Source: Trochalopteron elliotii | Lineage: Eukaryota > Chordata > Aves > Passeriformes > Leiothrichidae | NCBI GenBank assembly: GCA_024734555.1 | Contig: JANPWX010000339.1 | Location: 915,411-979,410, forward strand | Direction: 5' to 3' | Length of the DNA stretch: 64,000 nt | Shown: piece by piece, positions 38,401 to 53,400 of the stretch | How the letters are laid out: each line of letters begins with the position of its first letter | Numbering within the stretch: position 1 is the stretch's first letter | Notes under the pieces: generated by a model | Database searches by the model: none | What the model was told of the DNA's origin: nothing | The model's input: only the letters and a program-made list of their open reading frames with translations | Program-made: the position numbers and the translations under genes

Positions 38401-41400
38401 AGTGCATTTTCTAGAGAACAACAGCAAAGCCATCACATTTCTGAAATCCAAGGTAAGTTATTAGATATTAGAGATCACAACAGTTTATATATGTTATTAA
38501 TTAATTATGGCATCATGTTCATTGTAGTTTACCCCTCTAGTACACAATAATATATCCTCTGAAGACAGGCCAGGGATATTATTAAAAGAAAGAACTTCAT
38601 CAAATTTTAATTTCTTTGTTATTTGAGTAACATGTTTTAGAAACAGCTAATATTCCTCTCCTTTGGAGGAAAGAAATGTGTTTCTTTCCTCTCCCTAACC
38701 ACCAGTTTTCAAAAAATATATATTGGAACTTTAAATCTTTGAGGCCACTATCTCTTTGCCAGGCTTTTGCTGAAGTTCGTCATGAGCTGATGTAGGAGCT
38801 TGCAGGTCTGTAGACTGATGACAAGACATAAAAAATAAACCTTTCTTCTTAAGAAAATGGCCTGAACACCCTCTCCAGTAACAGTCTGTTACACTGGGAG
38901 CTAGACATAGGTGCTTTTATACTGAACAAATACTGGTTTATTAGCAGGTACAAATAAAAGTGATTGGTCCTGAGAACATTGTAGATGGTGATAGAACCTT
39001 AATCCTGGGCCTTATCTGGATTATCATACTTCGATTTCAGATTTCATCTATCAAACTTGATAAGGTAAAACTGTATCTTTGTCTTTTTGCTTGTGCAATT
39101 GAATCCACGTTTTTTTTTTTTTTTTTTCTCAAATAGATGAAACAGTGACTTGGAGATAAAAAGAATATTCATGTTCTTCACTCTGTTCTACAAATTTTTT
39201 ACAGACTTTTGACATCATGTCTAATTTCTCTGTCAACAGTTCTCTCTGTAGATTTGAGTCCCATAACACTGCTTTGCTCTTTCTCTGAAGATGCACATGC
39301 TTTTTAAAATTATTAAACATGTACTCTAATAATATGAAAAACAAGATTCTATAAAGGTATTATAAAATCAAAGTCAATAATTTCTAACAGTAGACCTGAA
39401 TACATCATATTTTGTTTCTGAGTTCTATTTCACAGCTAAGGAAGCAAATAAACTGAACTTTCCTTTCTGCTTGGACCTTACAGAAGGGAAATGTATAAAA
39501 ATTTTCAGCACCTGCATTTCACCTTATAACTTCTGCATTCATTCAATTCATTTATTTTTAATAGAAAACTTCTATTTTCGTGTTAAATCTTTCTACCTTT
39601 GTGACAGATACAGTCTGTAAGTCATGACTTTGAGGGGATCTGTGAATTGAACAAAAGTAATCAAAGTGATCTCTGGGAACATAAGCGTAAACTCACTGAT
39701 ACTACTTTCATATATTGTTGACACTGATTTTTCTTTTGCCTGCTCTCTTCACAGGAAGAATTTGGAGGCAGAGCTGATGTTCTATTTGCCAATGAAGCCT
39801 TATTACTCTGGTGTCAGCATAAAACTGCCAGCTATTCCAATGTGAGTGTGAAGGACTTCTCCAAAAGTTGGAGTGATGGGCTGGCCTTCAATGCACTCAT
39901 ACATGCTCATAGGTAGGTTTTGATGGATCAGTTCAGGCAGAGTTGCTCATTGCTGTTTCTAGCTCTGACAAGAGTTGTTCCAGGGTCTGAATTACAAGTT
40001 TTTGTCAAGAAACTGTCAGATACTCTCTGCCCTTTCTCACTGAAAACTCTTCTTTCTTAAATGGATAGTCTCTCTCTCCTTCTGAGAAGGAAGGACATAA
40101 AGGTCCTGCTTCATAGCAGCTTTAGTTGGCTGTAGCATTGAATTTCCAGAGGAATATCACATATCTGAACAATACTGCCCATTTGGTCTTAGCCCCTGAG
40201 TCATGTTCCCATTTCTCTTCTTCTAAAATAGTTCTTTTAGGCACTGGTTTTATTGTATGAACTTTGTGAGCATACATATCTTCTGGTTCTGTAACAGAGT
40301 AAGCAACTTCTCTGTCTCTTTCTTTCTCCCTTCTCTGTCCCTTTTAAAAAGGGTGAAGAAAACAGCCAAAAGCAGGAGAGAGAAACCACCTATGGTAACC
40401 TTGAACACTTCTTTGTCCTCAACAGTTCTGCTATATCTTATATGAGATACCATAGTGGGATTTTGGAACTTCCCCTTTTGGGAGTCACCTCCCTTTTCAC
40501 AAGTGTCTCTCTAGTGGGCTTTGATTTTCACCCATTGGGGAAGAGGAGAAATAAGGGCAGAGATTTGCTGGGAGTGATAATTCAATTTCATAGAATACAG
40601 TTTTCTTCCTGCTATGTAGGCAGGGAGCAATGCTCTTGAATGAAGTTCAGGGTCAAAGTAATTTCAGCGTTAATGTCACATAACATTAACAATTATGTGA
40701 CTATTAACTTAGTCTCATAAACAGTTTATGGTTTATGATCTGAAAGAACTTACTACAAACATAAATCTTCCTTCATCTCCATGTCCTCTTTTTCTCTTTG
40801 CCCAGGCCTGATCTTATCCATTACAGCTCACTGCGGCAGGACCAGCCCATTAAAAACCTGAACAATGCCTTTGATGTGGCTGAGAAAGAGTTTGGAATCA
40901 GCAAATTGCTTGATGCTGAGGATGTGGCAGTGCCCTATCCAGATGAGAGATCCATCATGACTTACGTATCACTCTATTACCACTACTTCTCCAGACTGAA
41001 ACAAGGCCAGACAATACAAAAGAGACTTAACAAAGTAAGTGCATTGCTATCTTTGGAAGTTATAAGTTAAAAATGTAAAGCTAATTTTAATTTGGAAGTG
41101 TGGGGGATTTTGTGCAAGCTCAACTGCAGGATCATTTGAACTGAATCAAAAGGCACAGCCATCCCAAGATCCAAGACCTTGCACATTGATACTTGTACCT
41201 GGAGCCTGTACACTCTCTGATCTCCAAGATGATTGCAATTATCTCATTGAAAATCAATCCCTTTTTGACCTCACGATTTCTGTTTGAGAACTGATATGGT
41301 TCCAAGGCAGCTTGAGGCATAGAGAACTCAATAACAATGGGAGAAGATTAAGACTAGGCAAAAGCAGACCTACTCAACAGTTTTCTCATTTAATAGGAAT

Positions 41401-44400
41401 GATGATTCCTTATTCTATGAAACTACTTCGGATTTTGATTTCCTGTAAAAATCCTCATCCTTTCTTTCTAACGCCCTAGGTAGAAAATAAAAAAAACCCA
41501 AACCAGCAAAAAGCCCAAACAAATGAAGCAAAACCAAAACAACTTAATACCACCACCACCAACACTAAAACTGAGAGAATGCTAGCTAAATTGGCTAAAT
41601 TTAATTTTTAAAATTATTTTTTATTAAATTTAGCTAAGTTAAGGTTTTTTTCTGTTTCTACATACACTTCAACTCACATAAAATCATGAGCTATATTAAA
41701 AATTTCTTGCATCCCCCTGATGGAAAACTAAAGGAATTTTGTAGTTGTTCTGCTGAAGACCACTTCCCTTGAGAGAATTTCTCTTCTGTCTCCAGAGAAA
41801 TCTGTACTTGTTTTGACAAAACTCCAAAAGGAATAGCCTGCAGAAAACCTACACATTCAGGGTGGTTCCTACATGAACATCAGGATTTGGAGATCTGCTT
41901 GTGCAGTTGAGAGGGGGAATACGTTGCTTAATGGGAGGCACAAAAACCCAGACTGAGGCTTCCCTGGTGGTGACAGGGTAAAAAGGTTTTGCAAAGCAGG
42001 GTTTGGTCAGCTAAAAATGTGGTCTAGGGCAAGGATTAGATGATCCTGTAACATGGCTCACCACAGCAGTGTTAGTGTGGAAGGAGTGTCTGGAGGATGC
42101 TCTTTGTCAGAAAACTTGATGTTAGGTAGTCCTGCAAGGAGCAAGGAATTGGACTCGATGGTCCTTATGGGTCCCTTCCAACTGGAGATACTCTAGGATT
42201 CTGTCTTAGGACAGCGTGTTCTCCAAAGAGATGCATTAGATGAGAGCAGGACTTGAAATTCAGTCAAAGGCTGGGCATCAGTGAGGAGAGTAGACAGTAG
42301 GACTTCACAGCTCTACACATGGGTCACTGGATTTTGGCCAGGAGACATTATTTATCTTTTGATAAACATTAAATAGTCCTTGAGTCCACAAACATGTATT
42401 AGAGGAACTATAAGGAGTAAGTAGGCTTAAACTTTTGTATTTTATGAATAAACACTTTGCTTATGCCGTCCTTTTTCAATTCTTATGTGCTCCACTGCTT
42501 TTTCCATTTTTTCATGTTATCTTTATTCTTTCTTTTCTTTCTCTCCACTTACCTGCTTCTTTTTCTCTCAACAGCTCCTTCCCTATTTTTAACCTGTCTC
42601 TAATATTGCATTCCTGTCTTCCTGCATTTCTGACACACACAAACATTCAGAAGGAGAAGGAAACAGATGTTAATCACTTCATGTCCTTAGTCCCCTCAAA
42701 TAGGTGGCTCTAAATTTACTAATAGGATTGGGAGGGAAGCCTGAATGTGCCAAGGAAACCTTTGAGTTCAGACTAAGTGTGTGACCAGGATGGCAAAGAG
42801 AAAGAGCTTGGAGAGGCAAATCTCCTTTCCCTCTCCCATCTGAGGTGACCATGCATTTGCTAGGATCTTTCAGCAAGAATTGGGTATGATGGCAGAAAAT
42901 ACAGAAAGGAGCCCTGATGTCATGAGATGCTTTTCCTGCACTAAAGGCTGGAGCTACTTTACTCCTCTTACAAGACTGTAGCACTTAGTAATTGCCAAGT
43001 GCATTTTCTGTTAGGGAAAAGCAGATCACCACTTGGAAGGACTGGGTCCTTTCTCAGTGCCATCTCCCTCCCTAATCTGCCTGGCTGGGGCAGGCAAACT
43101 CAGTAGAATGATAGAGGCAGAAAACATTGTTCAGCACTAAACCTGACATTTGCAGGAGTAAAGAGCTGCATTTTTACTAAGTCTGGGTGCATAAAAATAA
43201 TATGAAGTAAAAAGACAAAGATATAAAAAACCTAAAATGGAAAGAAAGGATGACTTCATTGTAACACCTTTTATTTCATTAAGGATTTAATTCTAAATGT
43301 TTGCTCTAGTATTTACCTGAACTTTCAGTAAAGGCAAGCCAACCCACAAATGAAACAGATAAATGTCTTGGACTTGAAAAGTTGATGTTTAACCAGAGTT
43401 AACATCCTTACCAAAAACCATGAAACATTTTCTAGTAATTTTTATAAAGAGAAACAGTTCCAACAGAAGAGATTGAGAAGGGGCTGTTTGAATACAGTCT
43501 GCTGTGTGCATGTGAGAGAACCAGGATCTTGTCAGATGATTAAGATCCTAAGTGGTGAAGCTAAGAGGGTGTAATTACATATTAGGATAGAACTATTTGG
43601 GGTTGAGGATTGAGACTGGGGAAAAAGATATGGGTTTTTTCGATTGTGAAACAAAAAATGTGAACCATGCTGTTTATTCCCAAATGTTTTCTTAAATAAA
43701 AACTAAATTGAAACATTAAATATTATTGATTTATCTGTGTTTTATGGAAAGCTGTTCTAGGATTTTACCTAGCCTCAGCTGTGACAGCTATCACCACATC
43801 AGTATAAAAATGTGATGACTGGTGAAGACACTGCTTTCTGTTCACTCACCTTGCTTCATTCTGTTTGTTATGGGGCTTGTAACTTTATATTCCTGTCACA
43901 GATTGTGTTCTTCCTGATGGAGATAGAGGACTTGAAGCTTCAGTATGAGCAGATGGTCTCTGACCTCCTGAGATGGATTAAACAGAAGGTGATAGAACTG
44001 GATGACCGTCATTTCCCCAACTCTCTTCAGGAAATGTGGCTGCTCATGGCCAACTTTAAAACATTCCGCACTGTGGAGAAACCCCCCAAATACCAAGAGA
44101 AGGGCATGATTGAAGCTCATCTCTTCAACATCAGGACCAAACAGAGAGCCAACAACCAACGGCCATACTTGCCCCCAGAGGGGAAGATGCTGCAGGATGT
44201 GGAAAAGCACTGGATCTTCCTGGAAAAGTCAGAGCACAACCGGGGAAAAGCACTGCAAACAGAGATGCTGAGGCTAGAAAGGCTGGAACAGCTAGCCCAG
44301 AGGTTCCTGAAGAAGGCAGCCCTGCGTGAGTCCTACTTGGAAGACATGAGGAAAGTGATTGGGAAGCAGGACTTCTGGCCAGAGAGCGTGGACAGGATGG

Positions 44401-47400
44401 AAGCTGCCAGTAAGAAGCTGGAAGCCATTGTGGCAGATGTACTGCCCAGGAGGGAACGCTTCACAGCCTTGGAAAAAATGGCCACTGTTATCAGCCAGGA
44501 GAACTATCACGGCAAAGATCAAATCTTGCAGAGGTGAGTGATGGCTGAGAGACTGTGTAGCAGCAGAGGTCAAAATTAGTTGAAATTTTGAGGTGTGGTG
44601 GAAGAAAACTAATTGTAACTGTGAATCTTCTCTCTGCTCCTCATGAGTAGAACTGTCAGGAATTTCTTCTACCTGTGCATACTTCCAGCAGATAAGGCAA
44701 ACACTTAATCTTCTTCAAAATTCTAAATGTTTTCCTTGGATGAACAAAGCCTCAGACCAATTTAGGGTGAAAAGTATTTTTAAAGTATTTTTGTTATGTA
44801 TGAAAATATACCTACAAATTTCTACCAAATATACTATCTAGCATTAAAAAATGCTATTTTTTCTCCCAAATCAATACATTTCTATTTCAGTCTGCAGTTT
44901 GGGGAGATACTAATCGATTAAAGCATGGTATTCTCAGATTTACTCCATTTTGGAGCAAATATTGAGAAATTATAGATACTCTGATTATCTCAGGTTACTA
45001 TATAACCTGCATTGTGTGTATCTAAGAATGCCATACAAATAACTTCTCTCATGGTATTTTATTGCTTTTCTAAATTCAGACAAAATCAAGACCCTCTGTG
45101 AAAATTCAGAAAAACCGTTATAAAAGAGTAAATCATACTATGAGATCAGATTGTGATATTATATGGTTTAGATTAATATTTTACTTTAAGCAGCCATTAA
45201 AGAACACTTCTTTGTTTCCAAGCCTTTCCACCATATCAAGCAAAAGCACTGTAGCAAAAAAAGTGTTCTATGAACATCCATAAAAACAATGTCTAAATTT
45301 TTAAAAAGTCAATGACAGTTGATGTGCTAGTGAAAATTCTTGTAATAACACCTTTTTGACCTCTTTTGTGTTCCTGGCCTGTCCTCTTACACTGATGTCA
45401 AGAGTCATGTATGTTCATTTAGCCTCTCTAAAGCTGCAAGCACTGACAATAGTCCAGTGCTGCCCAAAGCCTTTGGTCCAAACTGGCAATTTCTTTCTCT
45501 TCCTTTGTAGGCAAAAGAGCATTTCAAAGCAATGGCAGGATCTCCTGGATCAGCTGCAGAGACGAGAACAATCCATGGGAACAATGCAGGAAATTCTGGG
45601 CCTCCTGAGGGACATAGATGCCATTACAGAGGAGTTGAAAGAGCTGCAGGTACTGAGCCCTCTCCAGCAGCACACAACTTGCAGTGCTGCCAATGTGTGT
45701 CCCCATGTTCCAAGGACTGGCTGGTGCCAACAGGAGATAAATCTATCAGCTATAGAAAAAGTACACAGTTATTACCTAGATGCCTAGTTCATCATCACAT
45801 CAACTACACAAGAAAAACAAGCTTTGCTATAGGGGGTTTCCCTAATCAGCAAGCCAGGTATCCTATTACATGGAATGTAATACAGGTTCAAATTGTGTGG
45901 TAAAATAAAGATGGGAGATAATATTTTCTAAATTTTCGAGTGCAAAAGCAAAAGTGGAAGAAATACACCTCCTGTTTCCATTCCACGTAATTCTTCTGAA
46001 TTAGCTTCTGGAAGTACCAGCAGTAATTTTACAGATGGGAATTAGCTCAGGCTTACAGGTACATAAGCTCATGAGAAAGGAAAGTTCCACTGTAAATGCA
46101 TCGTGGTTGCTTTTAGCAAGAATTTCCAGCTGTTACCAGGGTGTCAGAGCACAAAGTCTTGTCTTCAGCATGAGAAATAACTGGATTCATATTGATTTTG
46201 TAATGGAAGGAAGTATGTATATATCCTTTGCCTAGAAGACAGAAAAATCCTTATGACTTTGTTGCTTTGTACCCAAGCTGAAAGAGTCAGCGTGCTATAT
46301 AACGTTATGAATTTCGAATTAAAGATCAGAGCAATCTCTAAGTTATAAATATTTCTATCCTAGAGTTAGTAGGCATAGAACATCTAATGGTAATAGTGTC
46401 ATTGGAACAGCAGTAGTCTGAGAATATAGGAGAAGATTGGTAAAGGAAAGATGGTACCCTAGGATTAATAATTGTATCCATTAATACCATTAGAAAGAAG
46501 ACAGACTGATAAGCACCTGTCATCAGTCACCATTAAGTACTATAAAGAACTTATTTTCATTATTTGCACAGACAAGTAGGCTCCTCAAATTAAAGAACAT
46601 TGCAGTTAGAACATACCATAGAATAGAATATTGTGGAATTCTTCAAGTACAGATTGTGAATCAATATGCCTACAGATGGGTCTAGCAAAGGGATGTTCAT
46701 TGCACCCACAAATTGTGAGACCTTAAGTGCTTAATCAGAAGAAATATCTTACATGCAAAAGCAGATGCTTATTTGATGAGACCATTACTTGCACTGCAGC
46801 AGATAGAAAGTCTGGATTGTTGCCATTAGCTTGTGGAATTGAAAAAAATATAATATAGTATCATTTTTCTAATAGGCAGCTTTTTCGCTTTACCTAGCTG
46901 ACATTCTTGTACATTTGAAAGCTATGAGAGACAACAGGAACCTTTCAACTGATTTATTTGTATTGAGACCCTAGATGCACTCTCTGAAAATACCTTTTTT
47001 TTTTTCTTCTCATTTTGTAGGTGCTAGTGAGTTCCCAGGACTGCGGGAAGCAACTCCTGGAAGTAGTAGATTTGCTACAGAATCACAACTTGGTTGACTC
47101 GCAGATCTCTTCCTATGATGGCAGATTGACACACATCACCCAGAGGACAGCAGAAATCAGCAAGGACAGCACAGTTAAATCAGAATTGCTTTATGCAAAA
47201 GTTCAGATGCTTCGTCAGCTGTACCAGAACCTCACATCTCAGAGCAAGTCACGGTAGGCCTGTGCTTGTGGCTCTGTTCTTCCTGATTAGGATGCCCAAT
47301 CCTAACTCTTTAATCAGAAGGCACAGCTTCCCAGCATTTGAATTTTTTTCATTTCTACATTTATAAAGACATAACAAAAGCAACTTGAGTGTCTTGATTG

Positions 47401-50400
47401 CAATTGACTGAAAGCATCACTCACTTCCTAGATGAAGAACAGCTTCATTCTCAGCATTTATTATAACTTGCTTTATGACAAGTCTGAATAGCAAATTGTT
47501 ATTTCCTCATCCCCTGGAGAAAGAAGGAAATGTAATTTTGCTTCTTTTGTCTTATTCCATGAATAAATTAATATATGACAAAGAGGAACTAAAGGCATTC
47601 AAATTCTGGATTTTTAAATTTTTCTTTGATTAATCTACCACTGTCTTCATGGAATCCTAATTCTGACTGTCGCACACTGTTTATTTCCTTGGTTCAGTAA
47701 ATCTCAGCTAGAAGAGGCTTTGAAGCTTTTTGAATTCTTCCGTGACTGTAAAGAGGAAGAATCGTGGATCTCTGAGAAATGGAAGCTGGCAAGAATGACA
47801 ACATTAGGGAAAGATGTCAGCCAGATCACAGCCTCTATTCAGAAGAACAAGGTATCTTACTTTGCTGCTGGTGCCTTGTCTTTGTATTAAAGCAAGATTT
47901 TAGAACATCAATGTTCTTCAGTTCTGTCAGTGCAGTACTTACAAGAATGCTGTCAAACTAATCCTTATCTCAAGTATCATGACCAGAGTTGGAATTTTAA
48001 AAAAATGTAGAGGATAGGCATTTTTTTCTCAAAGAGGGGAAGTAAAGGGTAGAGAAGGAATATGCTTCATTCTGGACTAGAAGTGGGGCTTCTTGTGAAG
48101 GTACTGGGCTCCCTATTAACTAACACTTGATGGGCAAAAAAGATGTTGCTAGTTTCTGTTTTTTCTCACCTTCTTTTCCTGGCCAAGAGAAATGAGTGTA
48201 AAGAGAGAGGTGATGAAAAGATAAGATATGAGGCTCTTGGAAATGCATGCTACTCTGGAGTAGCAGAGAGTAGGAGCCACTCTTCTCTCTTGGCTGGTGG
48301 GGAATGAACTGTGCTGACTTGTTTCCTGTCCTTGCGCTAGGCTCTTGAAGTGGAGTGCAATTCACACAAGGCCATATGTGCAGATGTGATGAGGAGGGGC
48401 TGGGAGCTCAGCCAGAAGAACCCCACACGCCAGGACGACATTCTGAGGCAGACAGACAACCTCCAGAAGCTGTGGCAGCAGCTCCAAGATGAGGTGGCTG
48501 ATCGCAAAAGCCGCCTGCAGGCGGCAGCCCTCATCAAACAGGTAAGAGGGTTCTCCTGGGGTGTGTGATATGTGGGACATGGATGTGGCTCAATTCTGCC
48601 CTATGCCCCCATGTGGAAGACAACAGTGGCAGGAAAGACTTCATCTGTTGGTTTTCAAAAAGATCCATGGCAGTGAAGTCTCAATCCTCTGCAAGCCAGA
48701 CATGCAGGAGATTTGGGCAGCTGGGACATGCTCTAAAGGTAAAAATGCTAATGGAAATAACTCACATGATAGCACTAATGCAGAGTCTTTTTAGAGGGTG
48801 GATCAGGTAGCTGTGTGACATATTTCAAAAATGAAAAGAAATTCCAAAGACCACCAACAAAAGAAATATGTGAGACTTACATTGACCATGAACTTCACAA
48901 ATCATGCTAAGTGTTTGACACTTCCATTCTGACGTACCCCACAAACATTCACACATCTACAAATAAAGAATTTGTATAGAAGCAACATTCTTAAATCATA
49001 TCGCGTTATCTCAGGTATTCTTATTTTCCCCTTAAAATTTTGCTCAGTCTGTTGTTTCCATGAAATGTTTGAACAAAACTGAACAGCTTTTGTCTTAAGA
49101 AAGTCTAAATTCTCTCTTCTCTCTATTAAGTTTGACACCATTAGGGTGTTTTAGTTTTTTCTTTGTCCCTCATGACTATGGGTATTCTTTTTTTCCTGTG
49201 GTACCTTTATTCTATGTCTCAAAACCTTGTTTTACTCTTCTACGAACATATCCAGGCAGACTGCAAATTCTGGAAAAAGAGAAACTGTTGTATACCAAGT
49301 TCATTGCTTTTTCCTTAAACATTTTGAAAATATTTGTTGGTATTACGTAGTGATGTCTACCACCATCATACATTGTGGGTTCCTTTTATTGCTGCTGTTA
49401 TGCACCAGGAAGTTTTAGCTAGTTAGGAGTTTTTAAACAGCTATATAGACAATCCTTGAATCTCTTTACTCATTATAATTCTGTGAATTAGCTGTGTTGT
49501 GAGCATCAAATACATCACAAGTTTAGAGTTACCTTATCCGTAGCTTTCACAACATCTGGAAGTAACCTTATAGCTACACACCTAATGGAATTTCTCCTTA
49601 TTCATAATTTTACAAAGAGGTAGGAGCTGGTTATGATACTGCCAGGATGAATCCAAGTGTTTCCCTCCCTGTGTTCCTTCAGTACTTTGCTGACATCGAC
49701 GAAGCAGACTCGTGGCTGCGAGAGAGGCAGCCCCTGCTGGCCAGCAAGGACTATGGCAAAGACGAGTCGAGTGCCGAAGCGCTGCTGCATCGCCACTTGC
49801 GGCTGGAGGAGGAGATTGCAGCCTATTCCTCCGAGATGAGGCGCCTCAAAGAGCAGGCTGACATTGCAGCACAGCAGGCTCCAGCTGCAGTAAGTAGAGG
49901 AGGGATTGTGTCACATTGTGTTGAAGGACGTAAACAAAAGGGGTTTTCAATTATTTTTTAAAATTTATTTTGCCAAAATAGAATATTCCAAATTAAGTTT
50001 TTAATTAGAATTAGGGCAAAATTGTAGGTGAAAAAGAAGTTCCTTGTCTGCTCATAGCACACCTAGTTAGTATTCTTTGAAGTGCTAGAAATATTCTCAT
50101 CCATGTTAGTTCCCTCTACTGGTCCTCACAAATACATTCTCACTCTTTATTCTCATAAAATTATTTATTTCAGTAATCTTTAAAAAGCAGACATTTAATC
50201 AAAACATCCTTACAAATTCTTCTGGGACCCCAATGTAATGAAGAACTACCCCACAACTCCAGGGGCAATTCATACCATCCCTTTTTTTTAAGGCAAATGA
50301 GATGAAGTTAACCCTGCAGATGCCCCTTTTTCACTGACTAGAAAGGAAACTTTTGACCTGAGATCAGCTCATTTAATAACAGAATTCAGGGGAGATAGAT

Positions 50401-53400
50401 GAATGAATGGATGGTACATTTCATAGCTTGCTTCTTTAGATGTCTATATTCACTCAATATTTAGCCCAATAAATTTGAGAGCAATGGGCATCGCCTGTGG
50501 TCTTTCCTTTACCTCATCAAACCAACATTAACTTTTATTAAAAAATATTTTATTACTTTGCTATGAAATGTGAAGAGGCATGTGACAAAATGGTGTTGAT
50601 GCACAAGTAGAAGTATTGATTCACTAGTGCACTCACAGATTTTGAAACTGAAAGTGTTCAAGTACTAAAACATCACCACAAAGAGAACCATGAGCATAGC
50701 CAATTGCTTTGTTGGCACTTCTGAAAATAGAAAAAGCTCCTCCAACCAGATAACTTTGATTGGGGCAGAAAATGAGAATTTTTACTGAATCAATACAGTT
50801 TAAAATGAGCTGAATTAAATTTCTTCTTTAAACAAAACCAAAATGTTTTTCAGTTTTTAAAATTCATTTTTTTCAGAATAAAATAGTAGAAACAGCTCCC
50901 AAAACATACTGGAAGTTTTTGGTTTACAGAGTCAGAATGCTGTGATTTGAACTAGCAAGTCCAAATTTTCCTTCCAGGTGAAATTTTTATCCAAATCTGA
51001 AATTTTCATCCATTGATTTTGTTAAATTTTTCTTAACAGATGACAAAGAGGGAAGCCCCAAGTGATTTAAACCAAAAGACTACTAAGCTACCATTCAGTC
51101 GAACCTGGGCAACATCTGAAACTGCATCCAGTGGAACCTCAAGTCTGGATGATCATTTTCTTCCAGAGAATATTTGGAAGACCCAAGAGGAAATAGATTC
51201 ACTTTATGAACATCTACAGAGCATGGCTGAGGTATAATATCCCCTTCTGCTGTGCAGTTCATTAAAAAGTCCAAACCAGTGAAAATTGAAATTAAGTTCT
51301 TTGCTGGCTTCTGCTTTTCAGTTTAATAATGTTTCTCAATCCTGTTAATTCCTGTAGGACTTCATGCCTTGAGGTTATCATTGAAGTTTTGTATCAAAAC
51401 AGATTTTATGTTGGCATATTTCCCATTTACGTTCCAGTATTTTTAGTCCATGAAGAGCAGATTCTTTTGTGTAATGCTTTTTTTTTTCCACTTAATGTTT
51501 GCTTGTTGTAGGTCCTAAATCACCAGGCTGTCTTGCCTGACACCAGAAAAAAATAAACTGTAACCTGTGTTTTGTTAATATGCTGCTCTTCACTCACACC
51601 AGCTCTGATCATGCCCTAAAGACCAACACAAACATGTTGTATGTGACTTTTACATATTCTAGAGACTACTGCCTTATGTCTTCAGCAAGGAGCAGCAAGT
51701 AGCACAGCAGCCTTCCTTACTGTCCAGAGGCTGGGCACTCCCCAAATGATTCTCTTATGCTTTTAAACCACTGTTGCTCTGGGAAGAAGTATTGTGATCT
51801 TAAAATTTCATTTTCTGTTCTCTTTCAGCAGTTTCTGGGAAAGCTACTAAGCTACCACCAGTGTATTGTAGCTTAAATAGAAGGATCTTTTTTCTATTGC
51901 TTCAAATGGTAAGGAGTTATTACAATAGTTAAATCTTCATCTCTTTTACAGAACAGAAAAAAGGCTCTGGAGGAGATGATTGGATATTATCGCTTCTGTA
52001 GCTCTTGTGAAGAATTTCAGTCATGGATGAGGGATAAAGAGAACATTTTCCGCACTCTTCAACCTCAAGCAGACAATGTGGAGGCCATGCAGCAGAAATA
52101 TCAGGTACCCCTTTTTCCTCTTCACACATGACACCTTTTAAATCCATTTTACCTTCAGAGAAATGATAAAGTCGAGAAATGATGTTTTGAGAGCCTTTTC
52201 ATTAATTTCAACTTAGAGAGTCATGCACAGACCAGATATTTGTTTTGTACAGACTTTGCCAAATTACTGAAGCTGATGTGACTCTGCCCCTTTATCTTCT
52301 GGTGAACATGGTCTCCTGTACAAATATCATGGTACACAAGGATTCTTTCTGTGGTTTGTGATACTTTAAAAAGTAGCAAATTATGAAAGAATCCATCAGT
52401 GAACTTGCATCCCAGTGGAGTGGGACATATATGCACAGACGTAGTGTGCACACCAGGGAGGTCAGGGGGCTGCAGGGGTGTTGTGTGCGCAGGTGTGCAT
52501 GAAGTCAGCAGGCAGGCAAGAGGAGAAGCCAGCCATGAAAATGGGATATGAGTGGATATCAGAGATTATTGAGAATTGTGTCCACAGAAATGGAAAAACC
52601 TCATGTTCTTCATTCTTTTATTTTTCCATTTTAGAGATTTTTAACTGAACTGGCTGCAGGCAAAGGCCAGCTGGAAGACATTGAAAACTTAGCTGCTAAA
52701 TATGGAAAGATCAGTCCCAACAAATATTTTGAGATCCAGACTTGGATGGAAGAGATCAACATCAGGTAAAAGTGCTACTGATAAGCAGAGGATTGTCTAA
52801 TGGGGGTAATTGCAGAGATGACCATTCATATCCGTTCTAGACAGCAGTGCCACCAGCGGGAAAGGGGCAGACCTGAGCCCAGTGCCATGTCCCCAGGACT
52901 GAAGGAGGGTCCTGACACCAAATTGCTTAAACTGTAGAAATTTGTGTGTGCATGTTAAAGCACAAAGTGAATTCATCCATGGGTGAGAGTGTTGTATTCA
53001 GAGCAGCTCTGCAGCACTGCAGCTGATTTGGTTACTTAAGCATCAGGGTGAGGACACACTTCACAATGGAGCATCAAACTATGTTTGACTTCACTAAGAG
53101 TATTTAGTACCTATTGTGAATGTATTCCTGCTACCATGTCACTCAGTGGGCATAGTCAGGTCCTGATTTTGACCATGGTTGTTTAATTGCATCATGTTCA
53201 GAATGTTCTGGTCACCTGAGCAGGTCCCCTTGTTTGAGATGACACTGATGTGAACTTTAATGTTGTGAGGGAGTGCCAGTGTTCACCCCCACCCATCCCA
53301 TTTAAGTACTGATGAAATCTTTATATAATACCTTTTCTGAACAGAGAACAGATATAGTTCATGTGTAACAATGGCTATAAATTGTTATCTCACTTCAAGA

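Larger units (their letters stand above)
41035..43901 (+). other. SPTBN5 intron 5
   Basis: At 2.9 kb this is the largest spectrin intron in the window. It holds a CR1 3' end at 42120-42206, a 12-bp inverted repeat at 41594-41634 and a pyrimidine-rich stretch at 42470-42620. Codon phases and the CH2-to-repeat-1 junction are complete without an extra exon. Confidence 0.85.

Noticed and set aside
40338..40390. Pyrimidine-to-purine fold-back in SPTBN5 intron 4 (CCCTTTTAAAAAGGG)
   Set aside because: The short hairpin has no further structure, and nothing suggests a microRNA or snoRNA.
42435..42713. Open frame after a pyrimidine-rich tract in SPTBN5 intron 5, with an acceptor-like TCTCAACAG
   Set aside because: Exons 5 and 6 already join in phase with complete CH2-to-repeat-1 homology. 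The hydrophobic frame is only the translation of a CT-rich tract.
43896..44573. Minus-strand open frames opposite SPTBN5 exon 6
   Set aside because: They are shadows of the real plus-strand spectrin exon.
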